From an uncultured Allomuricauda sp. (GTDB lineage Bacteria > Bacteroidota > Bacteroidia > Flavobacteriales > Flavobacteriaceae), in contig NZ_CANMUU010000001.1 in NCBI RefSeq assembly GCF_947501165.1, positions 1 through 64,000 of the forward strand: a DNA stretch of 64,000 nucleotides. The letters run 5' to 3'. Positions within the stretch are counted from its first letter, which is position 1, and each line of letters starts with the position of its first letter. The notes beneath the pieces were generated by a model, which saw only the letters and a program-made list of their open reading frames with translations, was not told where the DNA came from and searched no databases. The translations under genes and the position numbers were made by a program. Below, one piece after another: positions 42,498 to 52,472 of the stretch.

Positions 42498-43811
42498 TTA
42501 CGATTCAACAGGACTCTCTTTGCTCACATTTAACCGCATCGCCAAAATGGATGCTAAGACAAAACACGCACCTGCAAAAAGCATGGCATTAGCTGCATTT
42601 GCCCCCAACAGGTTTTTAAAGATTGGACCGAATGAAAGAGTTTGGATTCCCATTGGAATCACAATCATCATATTCAAGATTCCCATATATACTCCCCTTC
42701 TTTCTTGAGGAACAATTTTAGAAACCATACTGTACGGAATACCCATCATTGCAGCCCATCCAATACCAAACAACACCATTGGGAACAAGACATAAACAGG
42801 GTCTGAAATGTTTGGAATAGCAAACAAGGCCAAAGCAGTACCAAAAAGACTTAATGCGTAGATTTTTTTTCCTCCAAACCGTATGGTCAATGGAACTAAA
42901 ATTAGCGCTACCACAGCAGTAACAATATTGTATGTTGTGCTCATCTTAGCTGCTTGAGCTGCGGCTTGTGAAGTATCGTATCCCATTGTGGTCCTGAACA
43001 ATGGCGTTATAAATTGCCAATACACAAAAAGCGCATACCACTGAAAAAGATATACTGCAGAGAGTTTCCACATGAATTTGGGCATATCCTTAACTGCATG
43101 TTTTATTTCAATAAAAGGGAGCTTAAAACGCTCAATAAAGGGAAGAGTCTTATGTCTGTTGATTTCTGCCAGTTCTTCATCGCTCGGTGGTATTTCAGGT
43201 GTTTTAAAAACCGACCATAAAATGGTGGCTATGGATAAGAACGAGCCAATAAAAAATGAGTAGTACAACCATTTGGGGATTTGCCCCGCTACTTCTTCTC
43301 CTCCACCAAACCAATCTTGAAAAAGAAAAATGGACGCATTAGCCAAAAGAATACCAGCTCCGACAAAAAGACTTTGCATTTGATAACCAATACTTAACTG
43401 GCTGTCCGGAAGTTTATCTCCAACAAAAGCTCGATACGGCTCCATGGCCATATTATTACCTACGTCCAAAACCCAAAGTAAGCCAACGGCAAACCACAAG
43501 GCCGGACTGAGCGGAAACGCAAAAAGACATAAACTACCTAAAACAGCTCCAATCAAGAAAAAAGGTTTCCTTCTACCCCATTTTGGTGACCAGGTTTTAT
43601 CAGAAACTGCACCAATAATCGGCTGTACTATGAGTCCGGTAATAGGACCTGCAATGTTAAGAATTGGCAAAATCTCTTCTGCAGCACCTAAAAAAAGAAA
43701 AATTGGGTTAATGGCACTTTGCTGCAATCCAAAGCTATACTGTATTCCTAGAAATCCAACATTCATGTTCCAGATTTGCCAGAAACTTAATTTAGGCTTC
43801 TTGATTTTCAT
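42498..43811 (-). CDS. SLC45-type MFS sugar transporter
   Basis: 437 residues with twelve membrane helices. Family features: FWQIWNMNVGFLGIQYSFGLQQS (in part), GLIVQPIIGAVSDKTWSPKWGRRKPFFLIG (in part, the loop 2-3 signature with DxxxSxxxGRRRP), VGNNMAMEPYRAFVGDKLP (in part), and GIPYSMVSKIVPQERRGVYMG near the ninth helix. Bacteroidota homologues import maltose or sucrose-type sugars with protons. A LacI-type palindrome lies 116 bp upstream, but no glycoside hydrolase is adjacent. Confidence 0.9.
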   Translation of the reverse strand: MKIKKPKLSFWQIWNMNVGFLGIQYSFGLQQSAINPIFLFLGAAEEILPILNIAGPITGLIVQPIIGAVSDKTWSPKWGRRKPFFLIGAVLGSLCLFAFPLSPALWFAVGLLWVLDVGNNMAMEPYRAFVGDKLPDSQLSIGYQMQSLFVGAGILLANASIFLFQDWFGGGEEVAGQIPKWLYYSFFIGSFLSIATILWSVFKTPEIPPSDEELAEINRHKTLPFIERFKLPFIEIKHAVKDMPKFMWKLSAVYLFQWYALFVYWQFITPLFRTTMGYDTSQAAAQAAKMSTTYNIVTAVVALILVPLTIRFGGKKIYALSLFGTALALFAIPNISDPVYVLFPMVLFGIGWAAMMGIPYSMVSKIVPQERRGVYMGILNMMIVIPMGIQTLSFGPIFKNLLGANAANAMLFAGACFVLASILAMRLNVSKESPVES

Positions 43812-43926
43812 TCTTCTTGAGTTAGTTTAGTGGTATTTGGCCTTTCAAAATTGGCCCTTCATCGTTTCAATATAGTATTTTCTTAAGTGTTCTTTAAAAA
43901 GTACCGCATAAAAATTAAATTATTCT

Positions 43927-43940
43927 AAACGAAAACGTTT
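43927..43940. promoter_or_regulatory. LacI-type operator upstream of the sugar transporter
   Basis: AAACG-AAAA-CGTTT is a perfect inverted repeat of 5 bp around an A4 spacer and matches the general LacI/GalR half-site A-A-A-C-G. It lies between queG (stop 43957) and the transporter (start 43811), so the transporter is the probable target. No LacI regulator is in the window. Confidence 0.5.
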
Positions 43941-43956
43941 GAATTTTATGAAAATC

Positions 43957-44874
43957 CTATTTAATGAAATCGATGTTTCTTTTCAATCCTGAGAATTTTG
44001 TTCTTTTTACGGGTGACTTCTTGAAGATTTTTTTGAAAACGTCCTCGGTAATTTCATCCCAATCTTTTTTTGAAAAAGAGAGCAATTCTGGATTGGGATT
44101 GAACAAGGGTTCATTATGGGGTTTAGAAAATCGATTCCAAGGACATACGTCTTGGCAAACATCACATCCAAACATCCAATCATCAAAGGTATTTTGAAAC
44201 TCGGTCGGGATTTCATTTTTCAGTTCAATCGTAAAATAAGAGATGCACTTACTGCCATCCACCACATAAGGTTCCACAATGGCTTCCGTAGGGCAAGCAT
44301 CAATACAAGCCGTACAAGTTCCACAATGATCTGTTACGGGATTGTCGTATTCCAAATCTAAATCAACAATTAATTCAGCTATAAAATAAAATGACCCTAC
44401 TTGCTGAGTTAGCAAATTACTGTGCTTCCCTATCCATCCCAGACCACTTATGGCGGCCCATGCCTTGTCCATAACTGGGGCAGAATCCACAAAAGCTCTT
44501 CCATTCACTTCTCCAATCTCTTCTTGAATGAAATGAAGCAACTGTTTTAGCTTGTCCTTTATCACAAAGTGATAATCGGTTCCGTAGGCATATTTTGAGA
44601 TTTTGTAGGAGTCGGGATTTTGTTCCTCTGATGGGAAGTAATTCAACAACAAAGAGATAACCGATTTGGAGCCTTCAACCAATTTGGTAGGGTTTAGGCG
44701 CTTGTCAAAGTGATTCTCCATATAGGCCATTTCACCATGCATGTTAGCATTGAGCCACTTTTCAAGTCGTGGAGCTTCCTCCTCCAAAAATTCAGCTTTG
44801 GAAATCCCGCAAGATAAAAAACCGAGACGCTTTGCTTCATCCTTAATGAGTTTTGTATAATGGGATTTTGACAT
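43957..44874 (-). CDS. queG: Epoxyqueuosine reductase
   Basis: 305 residues. It reduces epoxyqueuosine to queuosine in tRNA with a cobalamin and two 4Fe-4S clusters. The cluster motifs are [12 protein letters not shown] (about 193) and [12 protein letters not shown] (about 240), with further cysteines at the usual ferredoxin spacing. Family residues [15 protein letters not shown] and [12 protein letters not shown]-type (reads [11 protein letters not shown]) surround the active site. It starts at the base directly after the P450 stop codon, so it is translationally linked to the P450 gene. Confidence 0.96.
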   Translation of the reverse strand: MSKSHYTKLIKDEAKRLGFLSCGISKAEFLEEEAPRLEKWLNANMHGEMAYMENHFDKRLNPTKLVEGSKSVISLLLNYFPSEEQNPDSYKISKYAYGTDYHFVIKDKLKQLLHFIQEEIGEVNGRAFVDSAPVMDKAWAAISGLGWIGKHSNLLTQQVGSFYFIAELIVDLDLEYDNPVTDHCGTCTACIDACPTEAIVEPYVVDGSKCISYFTIELKNEIPTEFQNTFDDWMFGCDVCQDVCPWNRFSKPHNEPLFNPNPELLSFSKKDWDEITEDVFKKIFKKSPVKRTKFSGLKRNIDFIK

Positions 44875-46200
44875 CTATCTTGGTGTAAAATTCAAGACTA
44901 CCTCTTTGGGTTTAAGCGAAATCATGGGATTGATTTCCACAGTATCCATCCTTGTATTGATATGGTATTTCTTCACAATTTCAATCAATACCATCAGCAT
45001 TTCGTAGTCGGCAAAAGCATTTCCAATGCACATTCTTGGGCCCGCACCAAATGGATAATAATAATCCGAAGCTTGTTTCATATCCAAATCCACAAAACGG
45101 TCAGCAACGAAGTGCTCGGCATTCTTCCAAAAAGATTTGTGCCGATGAAGCTCATAAATGGAAAGCAATACCAAAGTTCCTTTTTTCAAATGGAACGAAC
45201 CTATTTCGGTTTCCTCAGTCGCTACCCGATCTATAAAGTAGGCAGGAGGGTAAATTCGCATAGTTTCCTTAATACAAGATTGTGCCAAAGGAAACTTGGG
45301 CATGTCCTCAAAAGAGAATGTATCCGATGTATGGGAAGTAACTTCTTCATGCAAGGACTCCTGAAGGTTTTTGTCCTTTGCCAAAAAATACAACAAGAAC
45401 GAAAGCGCGTTAGCCGTAGTCTCATGTCCTGCAGTAAAGAGTATCAGCACTTCGTCTATCAATTGTTTTCTGGACATTTTTGTTCCATCCTCATAGGTTG
45501 CTTCCAACAACATGTCCAATAAATCAAAACCTTCGCGCTCTTCTTCCCTTAGCCTTTCTTCAATCAAATCATTGAGCAAATCCCTACCGCGCTTTGCCTC
45601 ATCCAAATGCTTCTTTATTTCACCTGACCATCCGAACCAAGTCTTAAGATAAGGCCTTCGCATTTCCTTTATCAACATCCTTTGGTTCTCCTCCGTAATG
45701 GATTTGAGCTCTGACATGGATTCACGGATATCATTACTGCTAAAAAGGGATTTTGCCACTACTTGAAAAGCCAAATCACCCATTTTGTCGAAAACATCTT
45801 CATCCGTATTTGGCACAATGCGTTCCAACTCATCAACAATGGCTTTGTGCATAATGCTCAGTAGGCCTTTCAACTTTTGACGATGAAAAGCAGGTTGAAT
45901 CATTCTGCGGTGTGTGCGCCAATGTTCCCCTTCGGAAGTTAAGAGACCATAACCAATATATTTTGCCAAATCTTTGGTTTGAAGCTTGGATTTGGAATAT
46001 GATCGGTGCTTTTTCTGAAGCACTTGTTTTACCCATTCCGGGTCCCTAGAAAAAATGACCTTCCCTTCTCCCGGAATAGAAATCCGGAAGGTATCACCCA
46101 ATTTTTCAAAATTCTCATAATGAAAGGGAAGTGGATTCTTAAGAATTTGTCTACTGTTCTTTAGTACTTTCAGCGCAGAAACATGAGGTAGTTTTTTCAT
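44875..46200 (-). CDS. Cytochrome P450
   Basis: 441 residues. The I-helix oxygen-activation motif AGHETT is at 257-262, the K-helix ExxR is ETMR at 312-315, and the heme-thiolate loop [10 protein letters not shown] at 384-393 gives C391 as the iron ligand. There is no membrane anchor or fused reductase, so it needs separate redox partners. The substrate is unknown; similar bacterial P450s of this length act on fatty acids or terpenoid-type compounds. It sits between ruvB (ATGA overlap) and queG (no gap), a housekeeping operon unusual for a P450. Confidence 0.96.
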   Translation of the reverse strand: MKKLPHVSALKVLKNSRQILKNPLPFHYENFEKLGDTFRISIPGEGKVIFSRDPEWVKQVLQKKHRSYSKSKLQTKDLAKYIGYGLLTSEGEHWRTHRRMIQPAFHRQKLKGLLSIMHKAIVDELERIVPNTDEDVFDKMGDLAFQVVAKSLFSSNDIRESMSELKSITEENQRMLIKEMRRPYLKTWFGWSGEIKKHLDEAKRGRDLLNDLIEERLREEEREGFDLLDMLLEATYEDGTKMSRKQLIDEVLILFTAGHETTANALSFLLYFLAKDKNLQESLHEEVTSHTSDTFSFEDMPKFPLAQSCIKETMRIYPPAYFIDRVATEETEIGSFHLKKGTLVLLSIYELHRHKSFWKNAEHFVADRFVDLDMKQASDYYYPFGAGPRMCIGNAFADYEMLMVLIEIVKKYHINTRMDTVEINPMISLKPKEVVLNFTPR

Positions 46201-47222
46201 CCAAACAGTCCTTCTTGCGTCCCTCCTTTTATTCGACCCAGATGTTTATAAGCCGATTCCGTTACCTCCCTACCACGAGGGGTCCGCATAATAAAGCCTT
46301 GTTGAATTAAAAAGGGTTCATATACCTCTTCAATGGTCTCTGCACTCTCGGATACCGCCGTGGCCAATGTGGTGATTCCAACCGGTCCGCCTTTAAACTT
46401 ATCAATAATGGTGCTTAAAATCTTGTTGTCCATCTCATCCAATCCATGGGCATCTACGTTCAGTGCTTTCAAACCAAATTTGGAAATATCTAAATCAATA
46501 TTTCCGTCTCCCTTAATCTGTGCAAAATCCCGAACGCGACGAAGTAACGCATTACAGATACGGGGTGTTCCCCGACTTCTTCCTGCAATTTCTATGGCTG
46601 CCTCATTGGTTATGGGTACCTTCAAAATATCTGCACTACGTTCCACTATGGTTGATAACAGCTCTGTGTGGTAGTATTGTAACCGACTCTGAATCCCGAA
46701 ACGCGCACGCATGGGTGCAGTTAGCAAACCAGAACGTGTGGTAGCACCTACGAGGGTAAAAGGACTCAAATTGATTTGAACGGTACGGGCATTAGGGCCA
46801 GTCTCAATCATGATATCAATTTTATAATCCTCCATTGCAGAATAGAGATACTCTTCAACAATGGGACTCAATCTGTGGATTTCATCAATAAAAAGGACAT
46901 CCCTTTCTTCCAAATTGGTAAGCAGTCCTGCCAAATCACCGGGCTTATCCAGCACAGGGCCCGAAGTAATCTTGATTCCAACCCCCAACTCATTGGCTAA
47001 AATATGGGCCAAGGTAGTTTTTCCCAGTCCTGGTGGACCGTGGAACAAGGTATGGTCCAAAGCCTCTCCTCTAAGGTTGGCTGCCTGTACAAAAACCTTC
47101 AAATTCTCCAAAACCTGCTCTTGTCCCGTAAAATCATCAAAAGTGATGGGGCGCAGTGCTCTTTCAATATCAAGTTCTTCTTGGGAAAAGCTTTCGGATG
47201 TCGGGTCTAAATTCTCATTCAT
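46197..47222 (-). CDS. ruvB: Holliday junction helicase RuvB
   Basis: 341 residues from the ATG at 47220-47222 (a TTG two codons upstream is possible). Walker A GPPGLGKT at 62-69, Walker [10 protein letters not shown], sensor 1 in [20 protein letters not shown] (in part) and a C-terminal winged helix ([16 protein letters not shown]). It forms the hexameric motor with RuvA for branch migration. A -7 match lies 8 bp before the ATG, implying a very short or absent leader. Its stop overlaps the P450 start by 4 bp. Confidence 0.97.
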   Translation of the reverse strand: MNENLDPTSESFSQEELDIERALRPITFDDFTGQEQVLENLKVFVQAANLRGEALDHTLFHGPPGLGKTTLAHILANELGVGIKITSGPVLDKPGDLAGLLTNLEERDVLFIDEIHRLSPIVEEYLYSAMEDYKIDIMIETGPNARTVQINLSPFTLVGATTRSGLLTAPMRARFGIQSRLQYYHTELLSTIVERSADILKVPITNEAAIEIAGRSRGTPRICNALLRRVRDFAQIKGDGNIDLDISKFGLKALNVDAHGLDEMDNKILSTIIDKFKGGPVGITTLATAVSESAETIEEVYEPFLIQQGFIMRTPRGREVTESAYKHLGRIKGGTQEGLFG

Positions 47223-47229
47223 CTTCAAA

Positions 47230-47237
47230 CAAATATA
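47230..47237 (-). promoter_or_regulatory. Probable -7 element of the ruvB-P450-queG operon
   Basis: TATATTTG on the minus strand, an exact TAnnTTTG match, ending 7 bp before the ruvB ATG. The -33 region has a weak TTTTAG at about 47262-47257. If used, the message would be nearly leaderless. Confidence 0.4.
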
Positions 47238-47310
47238 GTTGAAAACGAAGTGCGCCTAAAACTGTTTTAAGCAAATCTAAGAACACATCAACAATTGATT
47301 CCTTTTTCAA

Positions 47311-47332
47311 AATCTAAGACTTAACTTAGATT
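47311..47332. promoter_or_regulatory. Candidate operator before the acyl-CoA oxidase-like gene
   Basis: AATCTAAG-N6-CTTAGATT, a perfect 8+8 inverted repeat ending 39 bp before the ATG at 47372. The same half-site AATCTAAG occurs again in direct orientation at 47274-47281. This fits a dimeric regulator (TetR type is common for fatty-acid genes), which is not encoded here. Confidence 0.45.
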
Positions 47333-47371
47333 CATTAAAAGTCTGATACTTTCAGCTTCATTCTAAACTTT

Positions 47372-49636
47372 ATGATAGTAGTAGATTACTCTCCAGGAAT
47401 TTTACAGTATATCCCATTTTTTTATGTCATTTGGTCGGACGATTTACTTTCTGCCTCCGAAATCTCGGTAATTCAAAAAACAATTCACGATGACACACAC
47501 CTTTCGAAAAACGAGAAGGAACAGTTGTTAGAATGGTTAGACCGCAATAATCCGCCTCCTGAAGATGAATTCAAAAACTGGAAGCAAACCATTTCCAATT
47601 CCGGCATAAAACTTATTGAAAGTGATACCTATCCGCTTACTTCTTTGAGTCAAAGGCTGGGAAGTACGTATTGTGGTGAATGTGAATTCAATGATTATTT
47701 AAAAAACATTGAACTCAACCTTGGTATTCAACCCAATCATTATAATCATTTGTTTGATGTAGAAGTCGTACATGAGAAAACTTCGAAACAATATGATGCC
47801 CGTGTTTTGGATGCCATACTCAAAGCTGAGCACGCTTCTTCGATTGATGGTTTTAGAGAGTTCCTAGATCAGAAAATCTTTGATAGGCAAGTGCTACGAA
47901 ATAAAGAAGACTATCGTGCAAGAATACTCGAACAAGCAAAGCTATTGGGCAAAAATGGTTATGGTGCCTATGCCTACCCTCCAGAATATGGAGGTAAGGG
48001 CAACATGCCTGCCTATGGTGCCATTTTTGAGCATTTGATGTTTGTAGATGGAAGTCTCGCGGTAAAGTTTGGGGTGCAATTTGGACTTTTCGGTGGTAGC
48101 ATTCAAAAGCTGGGGACCAAACGCCATCACGACCTTTATTTAGAGGATGCCGGGACTGCCAAATTGTTGGGTTGTTTTGCCATGACGGAAACCGGTCATG
48201 GTTCCAATGTACGCGGTATACGAACCACCGCTACCTATGATAGTGAAACGGATGAGATCGTAATTCATACGCCTGGAAAAAATGACAACAAAGAATATAT
48301 TGGAAATGCTCTCCATTCTAAGATAGCTACCGTTTTTGCACAACTGATTGTTGATGGAAAAAATGAAGGAGTACATGCCATTCTTGTTCCACTTCGGAAT
48401 GAAAAGCATGAAGTTTTCAGTGGAATCACTATTGAAGACAATGGATACAAAATAGGACTCAATGGTGTTGATAATGGAAAAATATGGTTCAACCAAGTGC
48501 GAGTGCCGCGAGCTAACCTTTTGGATAAGTATGGTAGCATAACCAATAAAGGCGCATACACCTCCCCCATTAAAAATCCGAACAAACGTTTTTTCACCAT
48601 GTTGGGCACTTTGGTCGGAGGTAGAATCTGTGTGGCGCGTGGTGCGCTGGGAGGGGCCAAAATGGCTTTGGCCATTGCTGTAAAACATGCACTGAATCGA
48701 CGACAATTCAATGATAATGTCAAAATTCAAGAGGACTTGATCATGGATTATCCAACACATCAGGTACGCTTGACCCCTGCCATTGCAAGCGCCTATGTAT
48801 ATCATGTCACCCTGGAAGAGATGATGCAATCCTATAGTGACGAATCAAAAACGGATAAGCGGGAAATCGAGACTCAGGTGGCAGGTTTAAAATCAATTAT
48901 CACTTGGTTCGGTAATTCCACCATTCAAGAATGCAGGGAAGCTTGTGGCGGAAAGGGGTATTTGTTAGAAAACCTAATTGGTGATGCCAAAGGCGATGTG
49001 GACATCTTTACCACTTTTGAGGGCGACAACACAGTATTGTTGCAGCTAGCGGCAAAAGGGGTTCTATCCGATTTTAAGGCAGAATTCAACAGTGCTGGTT
49101 TTGCTTCGGTTCTTAAACTGCTTCGCACCCAACTATCAGACCGATGGAATACTTTGAATCCAGTATATGCCAATAAGGTGGATGCAGACCACTTATACAA
49201 TCCCAAATTCCATAAGCATGCTTTTCAGTACAGAACTCGAAGATTGACCTATACTCTGGCTATGCGAATACGTAATTACATTAAAAAAGGAATTCCGGCG
49301 TATCAAGCTTTTCTAAAGGTGCAAACACATTTGATTGCACTTGGAAAGGCTTACAGTGTGGAATTGGCATATAACACATATTCCAATTTTTGTGAGTCGA
49401 TTCAGGACGAGGAATATAAATCTCTTCTTGAAAAACTGGGAACATTATATGCTCTTGACGAAATTAATAGAGAAGCGCGATGGTATTTGGAGCAGGGTTA
49501 TATTGGAGGTACAAAGTCCAGAGCAATCAGACAGCGAGTTGAACGTCTTTGTACTGAACTAAGGCCTCATATTGAAGTGTTGGTGGATGGTTTTGGAATA
49601 CCTAAACATTGCATGAGCGCTCCCATAGCCCAGTAA
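47372..49636 (+). CDS. Acyl-CoA oxidase-like / large acyl-CoA dehydrogenase
   Basis: 754 residues, much longer than ordinary acyl-CoA dehydrogenases (about 380) and close to peroxisomal acyl-CoA oxidases. The FAD-binding block is [23 protein letters not shown] (in part), resembling the oxidase form TEMGHGTHLRGLETTATYD-like. Later come CGGKGY and [11 protein letters not shown], also oxidase-like. A C-terminal helical domain of about 180 residues ends the protein. It should oxidise acyl-CoA to enoyl-CoA in the cytoplasm; whether oxygen or an electron-transfer flavoprotein is the acceptor cannot be told. It is monocistronic, 4 bp from a converging gene. Confidence 0.9.
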   Translation: MIVVDYSPGILQYIPFFYVIWSDDLLSASEISVIQKTIHDDTHLSKNEKEQLLEWLDRNNPPPEDEFKNWKQTISNSGIKLIESDTYPLTSLSQRLGSTYCGECEFNDYLKNIELNLGIQPNHYNHLFDVEVVHEKTSKQYDARVLDAILKAEHASSIDGFREFLDQKIFDRQVLRNKEDYRARILEQAKLLGKNGYGAYAYPPEYGGKGNMPAYGAIFEHLMFVDGSLAVKFGVQFGLFGGSIQKLGTKRHHDLYLEDAGTAKLLGCFAMTETGHGSNVRGIRTTATYDSETDEIVIHTPGKNDNKEYIGNALHSKIATVFAQLIVDGKNEGVHAILVPLRNEKHEVFSGITIEDNGYKIGLNGVDNGKIWFNQVRVPRANLLDKYGSITNKGAYTSPIKNPNKRFFTMLGTLVGGRICVARGALGGAKMALAIAVKHALNRRQFNDNVKIQEDLIMDYPTHQVRLTPAIASAYVYHVTLEEMMQSYSDESKTDKREIETQVAGLKSIITWFGNSTIQECREACGGKGYLLENLIGDAKGDVDIFTTFEGDNTVLLQLAAKGVLSDFKAEFNSAGFASVLKLLRTQLSDRWNTLNPVYANKVDADHLYNPKFHKHAFQYRTRRLTYTLAMRIRNYIKKGIPAYQAFLKVQTHLIALGKAYSVELAYNTYSNFCESIQDEEYKSLLEKLGTLYALDEINREARWYLEQGYIGGTKSRAIRQRVERLCTELRPHIEVLVDGFGIPKHCMSAPIAQ

Positions 49637-49640
49637 ATGT

Positions 49641-50465
49641 TCATTCCGTTTTCTTAATCAATTGAGAGGTATCCAAAAACTCAAGAATTGTGATTTTTGG
49701 ATTTCCATAAAGCTGTGTTTTGGCGTTTCCTTTTGAGGATAATTCCAAATCCCGATAGGAATTGACTCTAACATTGGCAGCACCTTCCAAGTTGGCCTTT
49801 ACCGAACCTGTCTCCATTCGCTCCCCTTTATACTTGGCGTTCCCAATAACTTCCAGTTGCATTCTGTCCGCAGTTCCTTCAAAAGTAAAAGAGGCATTTT
49901 CTTCCAAGTTCACCGTGCTTGCATCAGTAACCGCGTAGATATACGTTTCAGCCCTTTTGTTCATAGTCACATTTAGGGAATCCACGTCCAAGTTAAATTC
50001 AGACTTACTAGTATCCTCTAAGTTAATGTCCATTACTGATGCGCTAGCTTGTAGAGTAAGCTTTGTATTGGCAAAACCATCCACAAAAAGCTCATCACTG
50101 TTTATCATTTCTTTGGAAACTATACTACCTTCTTTAGCGGTAATTGCTTTGAGGTCTGTGTAGTTTACCGTAATATCGAATTGTTTTTTGGAAGAGACTG
50201 TATAAAAGGAAGTGATGACCAACGTACTATCTTCAACCTTGAATTTTAAAATATCAATCAGGTTATCATCTGCAACAATTTCATATCCGGGTCCAAAAGA
50301 TTTTTTTAGAACAATATCTAAATTATCATTGAGCTGTATCGCATTGAAAGGGGGCAGTTCTTCATTCACTTCGGTAACAATCCTACTTCCCTTGATTTTT
50401 GGTTTACGTTGTGATAAAGCCAATATTGGAATTAAAATCAGGCTACAAAAAACTAGTTTTTTCAT
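49641..50465 (-). CDS. GIN-domain (DUF2807) envelope protein
   Basis: 274 residues. A signal peptide (KKLVFCSLILIPILALSQ) then a head-GIN domain of stacked beta turns, with FNAIQLNDNLDIVLKKS, YTDLKAITAKEGS and the GxAxxxVNSYRDLELSSKGNAKTQLYGNPKI-type end (reads AANVRVNSY ... SKGNAKTQLYG). DUF2807 proteins are secreted or outer-membrane right-handed beta-helix proteins of unknown role. It converges on the acyl-CoA oxidase gene with a 4-bp gap and has no obvious terminator between. Confidence 0.88.
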   Translation of the reverse strand: MKKLVFCSLILIPILALSQRKPKIKGSRIVTEVNEELPPFNAIQLNDNLDIVLKKSFGPGYEIVADDNLIDILKFKVEDSTLVITSFYTVSSKKQFDITVNYTDLKAITAKEGSIVSKEMINSDELFVDGFANTKLTLQASASVMDINLEDTSKSEFNLDVDSLNVTMNKRAETYIYAVTDASTVNLEENASFTFEGTADRMQLEVIGNAKYKGERMETGSVKANLEGAANVRVNSYRDLELSSKGNAKTQLYGNPKITILEFLDTSQLIKKTE

Positions 50466-50540
50466 AGATGTTCTTTTAGATAGGCACTTAAAGGTATTAT
50501 AATTTGATGCAACAATAGCTATACCAAAGTGCTAAAACAA

Positions 50541-50566
50541 AAAACCCATCCTTAAGGATGGGCTTT
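50541..50566 (-). terminator. Rho-independent terminator of the act-cox operon
   Basis: CCCATCC-TTAA-GGATGGG (50545-50551 with 50556-50562), followed on the minus strand by six T. It lies 25 bp after the coxA stop and closes the 11.8-kb operon. Confidence 0.9.
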
Positions 50567-50587
50567 GTAAACTATTATAGATTGAAC

Positions 50588-52420
50588 TTAATGGTTCAAT
50601 TCTTCTTCATTTTCCTGAAGAGGCGTATCCTGAGGCACAAAATCCTGTCCCGGAATTATGTACTCTCCGTTTTCATAGGTCTTGCTATAATCGTAAGCCC
50701 AACGGTGTACATGTGGAATTTTCCCTGGCCAGTTTCCGTGAATGTGCTTTTGAGGCGCAGTCCACTCCAATGTATTGGACCCCCAAGGGTTTTGAGGACC
50801 TCTTTTTCCGTAGAATATGCTTCTTACAAAGTTGTATACAAAAACCAATTGGGCCAAACCTGCTATGATAGCGAATACGGTCATTAGCACTTGCACGTTG
50901 GTCAATTCATCAAACATTGGGAAAGCCGTGTTTTGATAATATCTACGTGGCACCCCAGCCATTCCTACAAAGTGCATCGGGAAGAATACCCCATAGGCAC
51001 AGATTGCGGTTATCCAGAAATGTACATACCCTAAGTTCTTGTTCATCATGCGTCCTTGGAACATCTTTGGGAACCAATGGTAGACTCCAGCAAATAATCC
51101 ATAAAGGGCAGATATCCCCATTACCAAGTGGAAGTGAGCCACTACAAAATAAGTATCGTGAACATTTATATCCAAAGTACTATCCCCCAGAATTATTCCG
51201 GTTAGACCTCCTGTTATGAATGTGGAAACCAAACCAATTGAGAACAGCATAGCTGGATTCAATTGCAGATTTCCTTTCCATAGGGTGGTTATATAGTTAA
51301 ATGCTTTTACGGCCGATGGAATTGCAATCAACAAGGTAGTAAAGGTAAATACCGAACCAAGGAATGGATTCATCCCTGAGATAAACATATGGTGCCCCCA
51401 CACAATAGTAGAAAGGAATGCAATCGCCAAAATGGATGCTACCATAGCACGGTATCCGAAAATAGGTTTTCTTGCATTTGTTGACATGACTTCAGAAGTG
51501 ATTCCTAGCGCAGGCAATAGTACGATGTATACTTCAGGGTGGCCTAAGAACCAGAACAAATGCTCATATAATACGGGCGAACCTCCTTGATAGTGCAATA
51601 CTTCTCCTTGAATGAAAATATCTGATAAAAAGAACGATGTACCAAAGCTTCTATCCATGATAAGCAACAAGGCTGCAGATAACAATACTGGGAAAGAAAT
51701 AACACCGATAATGGCAGTTACGAAAAAAGCCCAAATTGTCAACGGTAAACGCGTCATAGACATTCCCTTTGTTCTTAAATTAAGAACCGTCACGATATAG
51801 TTCAATGACCCCAACAAAGAGGATGCTATAAAGATGGCCATGGAAACTAACCAAAGGGTCATCCCTGCTCCAGAACCAGGCTGTGCCATAGGTAATGCGC
51901 TCAAAGGTGGATAAATGGTCCATCCCGCAGCTGCTGGTCCAGCTTCCACAAATAAGGAAATGACCATAATCACTGAAGAAAGGAAGAACATCCAATAGGA
52001 CAACATGTTCAAAAAGCCTGAGGCCATATCCCTCGCTCCAATCTGCAATGGAATTAGAAGGTTACTAAAGGTTCCACTCAAACCAGCCGTTAAAACAAAG
52101 AATACCATAATGGTGCCGTGAATGGTAACCAAGGCCAAATAAATGTCCGCATCCATTACTCCATCAGGTGCCCATTTGCCCAATAAAGTTTCAAAGATTG
52201 GAAAAGACTCTCCTGGCCAAGCCAACTGCATTCTAAACAATAGAGACATGGCAATTCCAATGAAACCCATGATTAGACCGGTGATAAGATATTGCTTGGC
52301 AATCATCTTATGGTCTTGACTAAATATATATTTAGTTACAAAGGTTTCTTTATGGTGATGGCCATGGTCATCATGAGCATGATCATCTACGTGGGCTGGT
52401 GCATGTGCTGTTACGGACAT
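50588..52420 (-). CDS. coxA: Cytochrome c oxidase subunit I (aa3 type)
   Basis: 610 residues, twelve membrane helices. The CuB/heme a3 site has the His-Tyr pair in GHPEVYIVLLPALG, HH in WGHHMFISG, and the heme-binding HFHLVMG. It reduces oxygen to water and pumps protons. The first 23 residues are histidine-rich (eight H), a possible metal-binding tail on the cytoplasmic side. It is the last gene of the act-cox operon, 52 bp after coxB, and would sit next to ACIII in the membrane. Confidence 0.97.
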   Translation of the reverse strand: MSVTAHAPAHVDDHAHDDHGHHHKETFVTKYIFSQDHKMIAKQYLITGLIMGFIGIAMSLLFRMQLAWPGESFPIFETLLGKWAPDGVMDADIYLALVTIHGTIMVFFVLTAGLSGTFSNLLIPLQIGARDMASGFLNMLSYWMFFLSSVIMVISLFVEAGPAAAGWTIYPPLSALPMAQPGSGAGMTLWLVSMAIFIASSLLGSLNYIVTVLNLRTKGMSMTRLPLTIWAFFVTAIIGVISFPVLLSAALLLIMDRSFGTSFFLSDIFIQGEVLHYQGGSPVLYEHLFWFLGHPEVYIVLLPALGITSEVMSTNARKPIFGYRAMVASILAIAFLSTIVWGHHMFISGMNPFLGSVFTFTTLLIAIPSAVKAFNYITTLWKGNLQLNPAMLFSIGLVSTFITGGLTGIILGDSTLDINVHDTYFVVAHFHLVMGISALYGLFAGVYHWFPKMFQGRMMNKNLGYVHFWITAICAYGVFFPMHFVGMAGVPRRYYQNTAFPMFDELTNVQVLMTVFAIIAGLAQLVFVYNFVRSIFYGKRGPQNPWGSNTLEWTAPQKHIHGNWPGKIPHVHRWAYDYSKTYENGEYIIPGQDFVPQDTPLQENEEELNH

Positions 52421-52472
52421 AACCTAATTTTTTAATTTATTATTTTCTTTTTCTAGCTTTCTATTAAAGATA

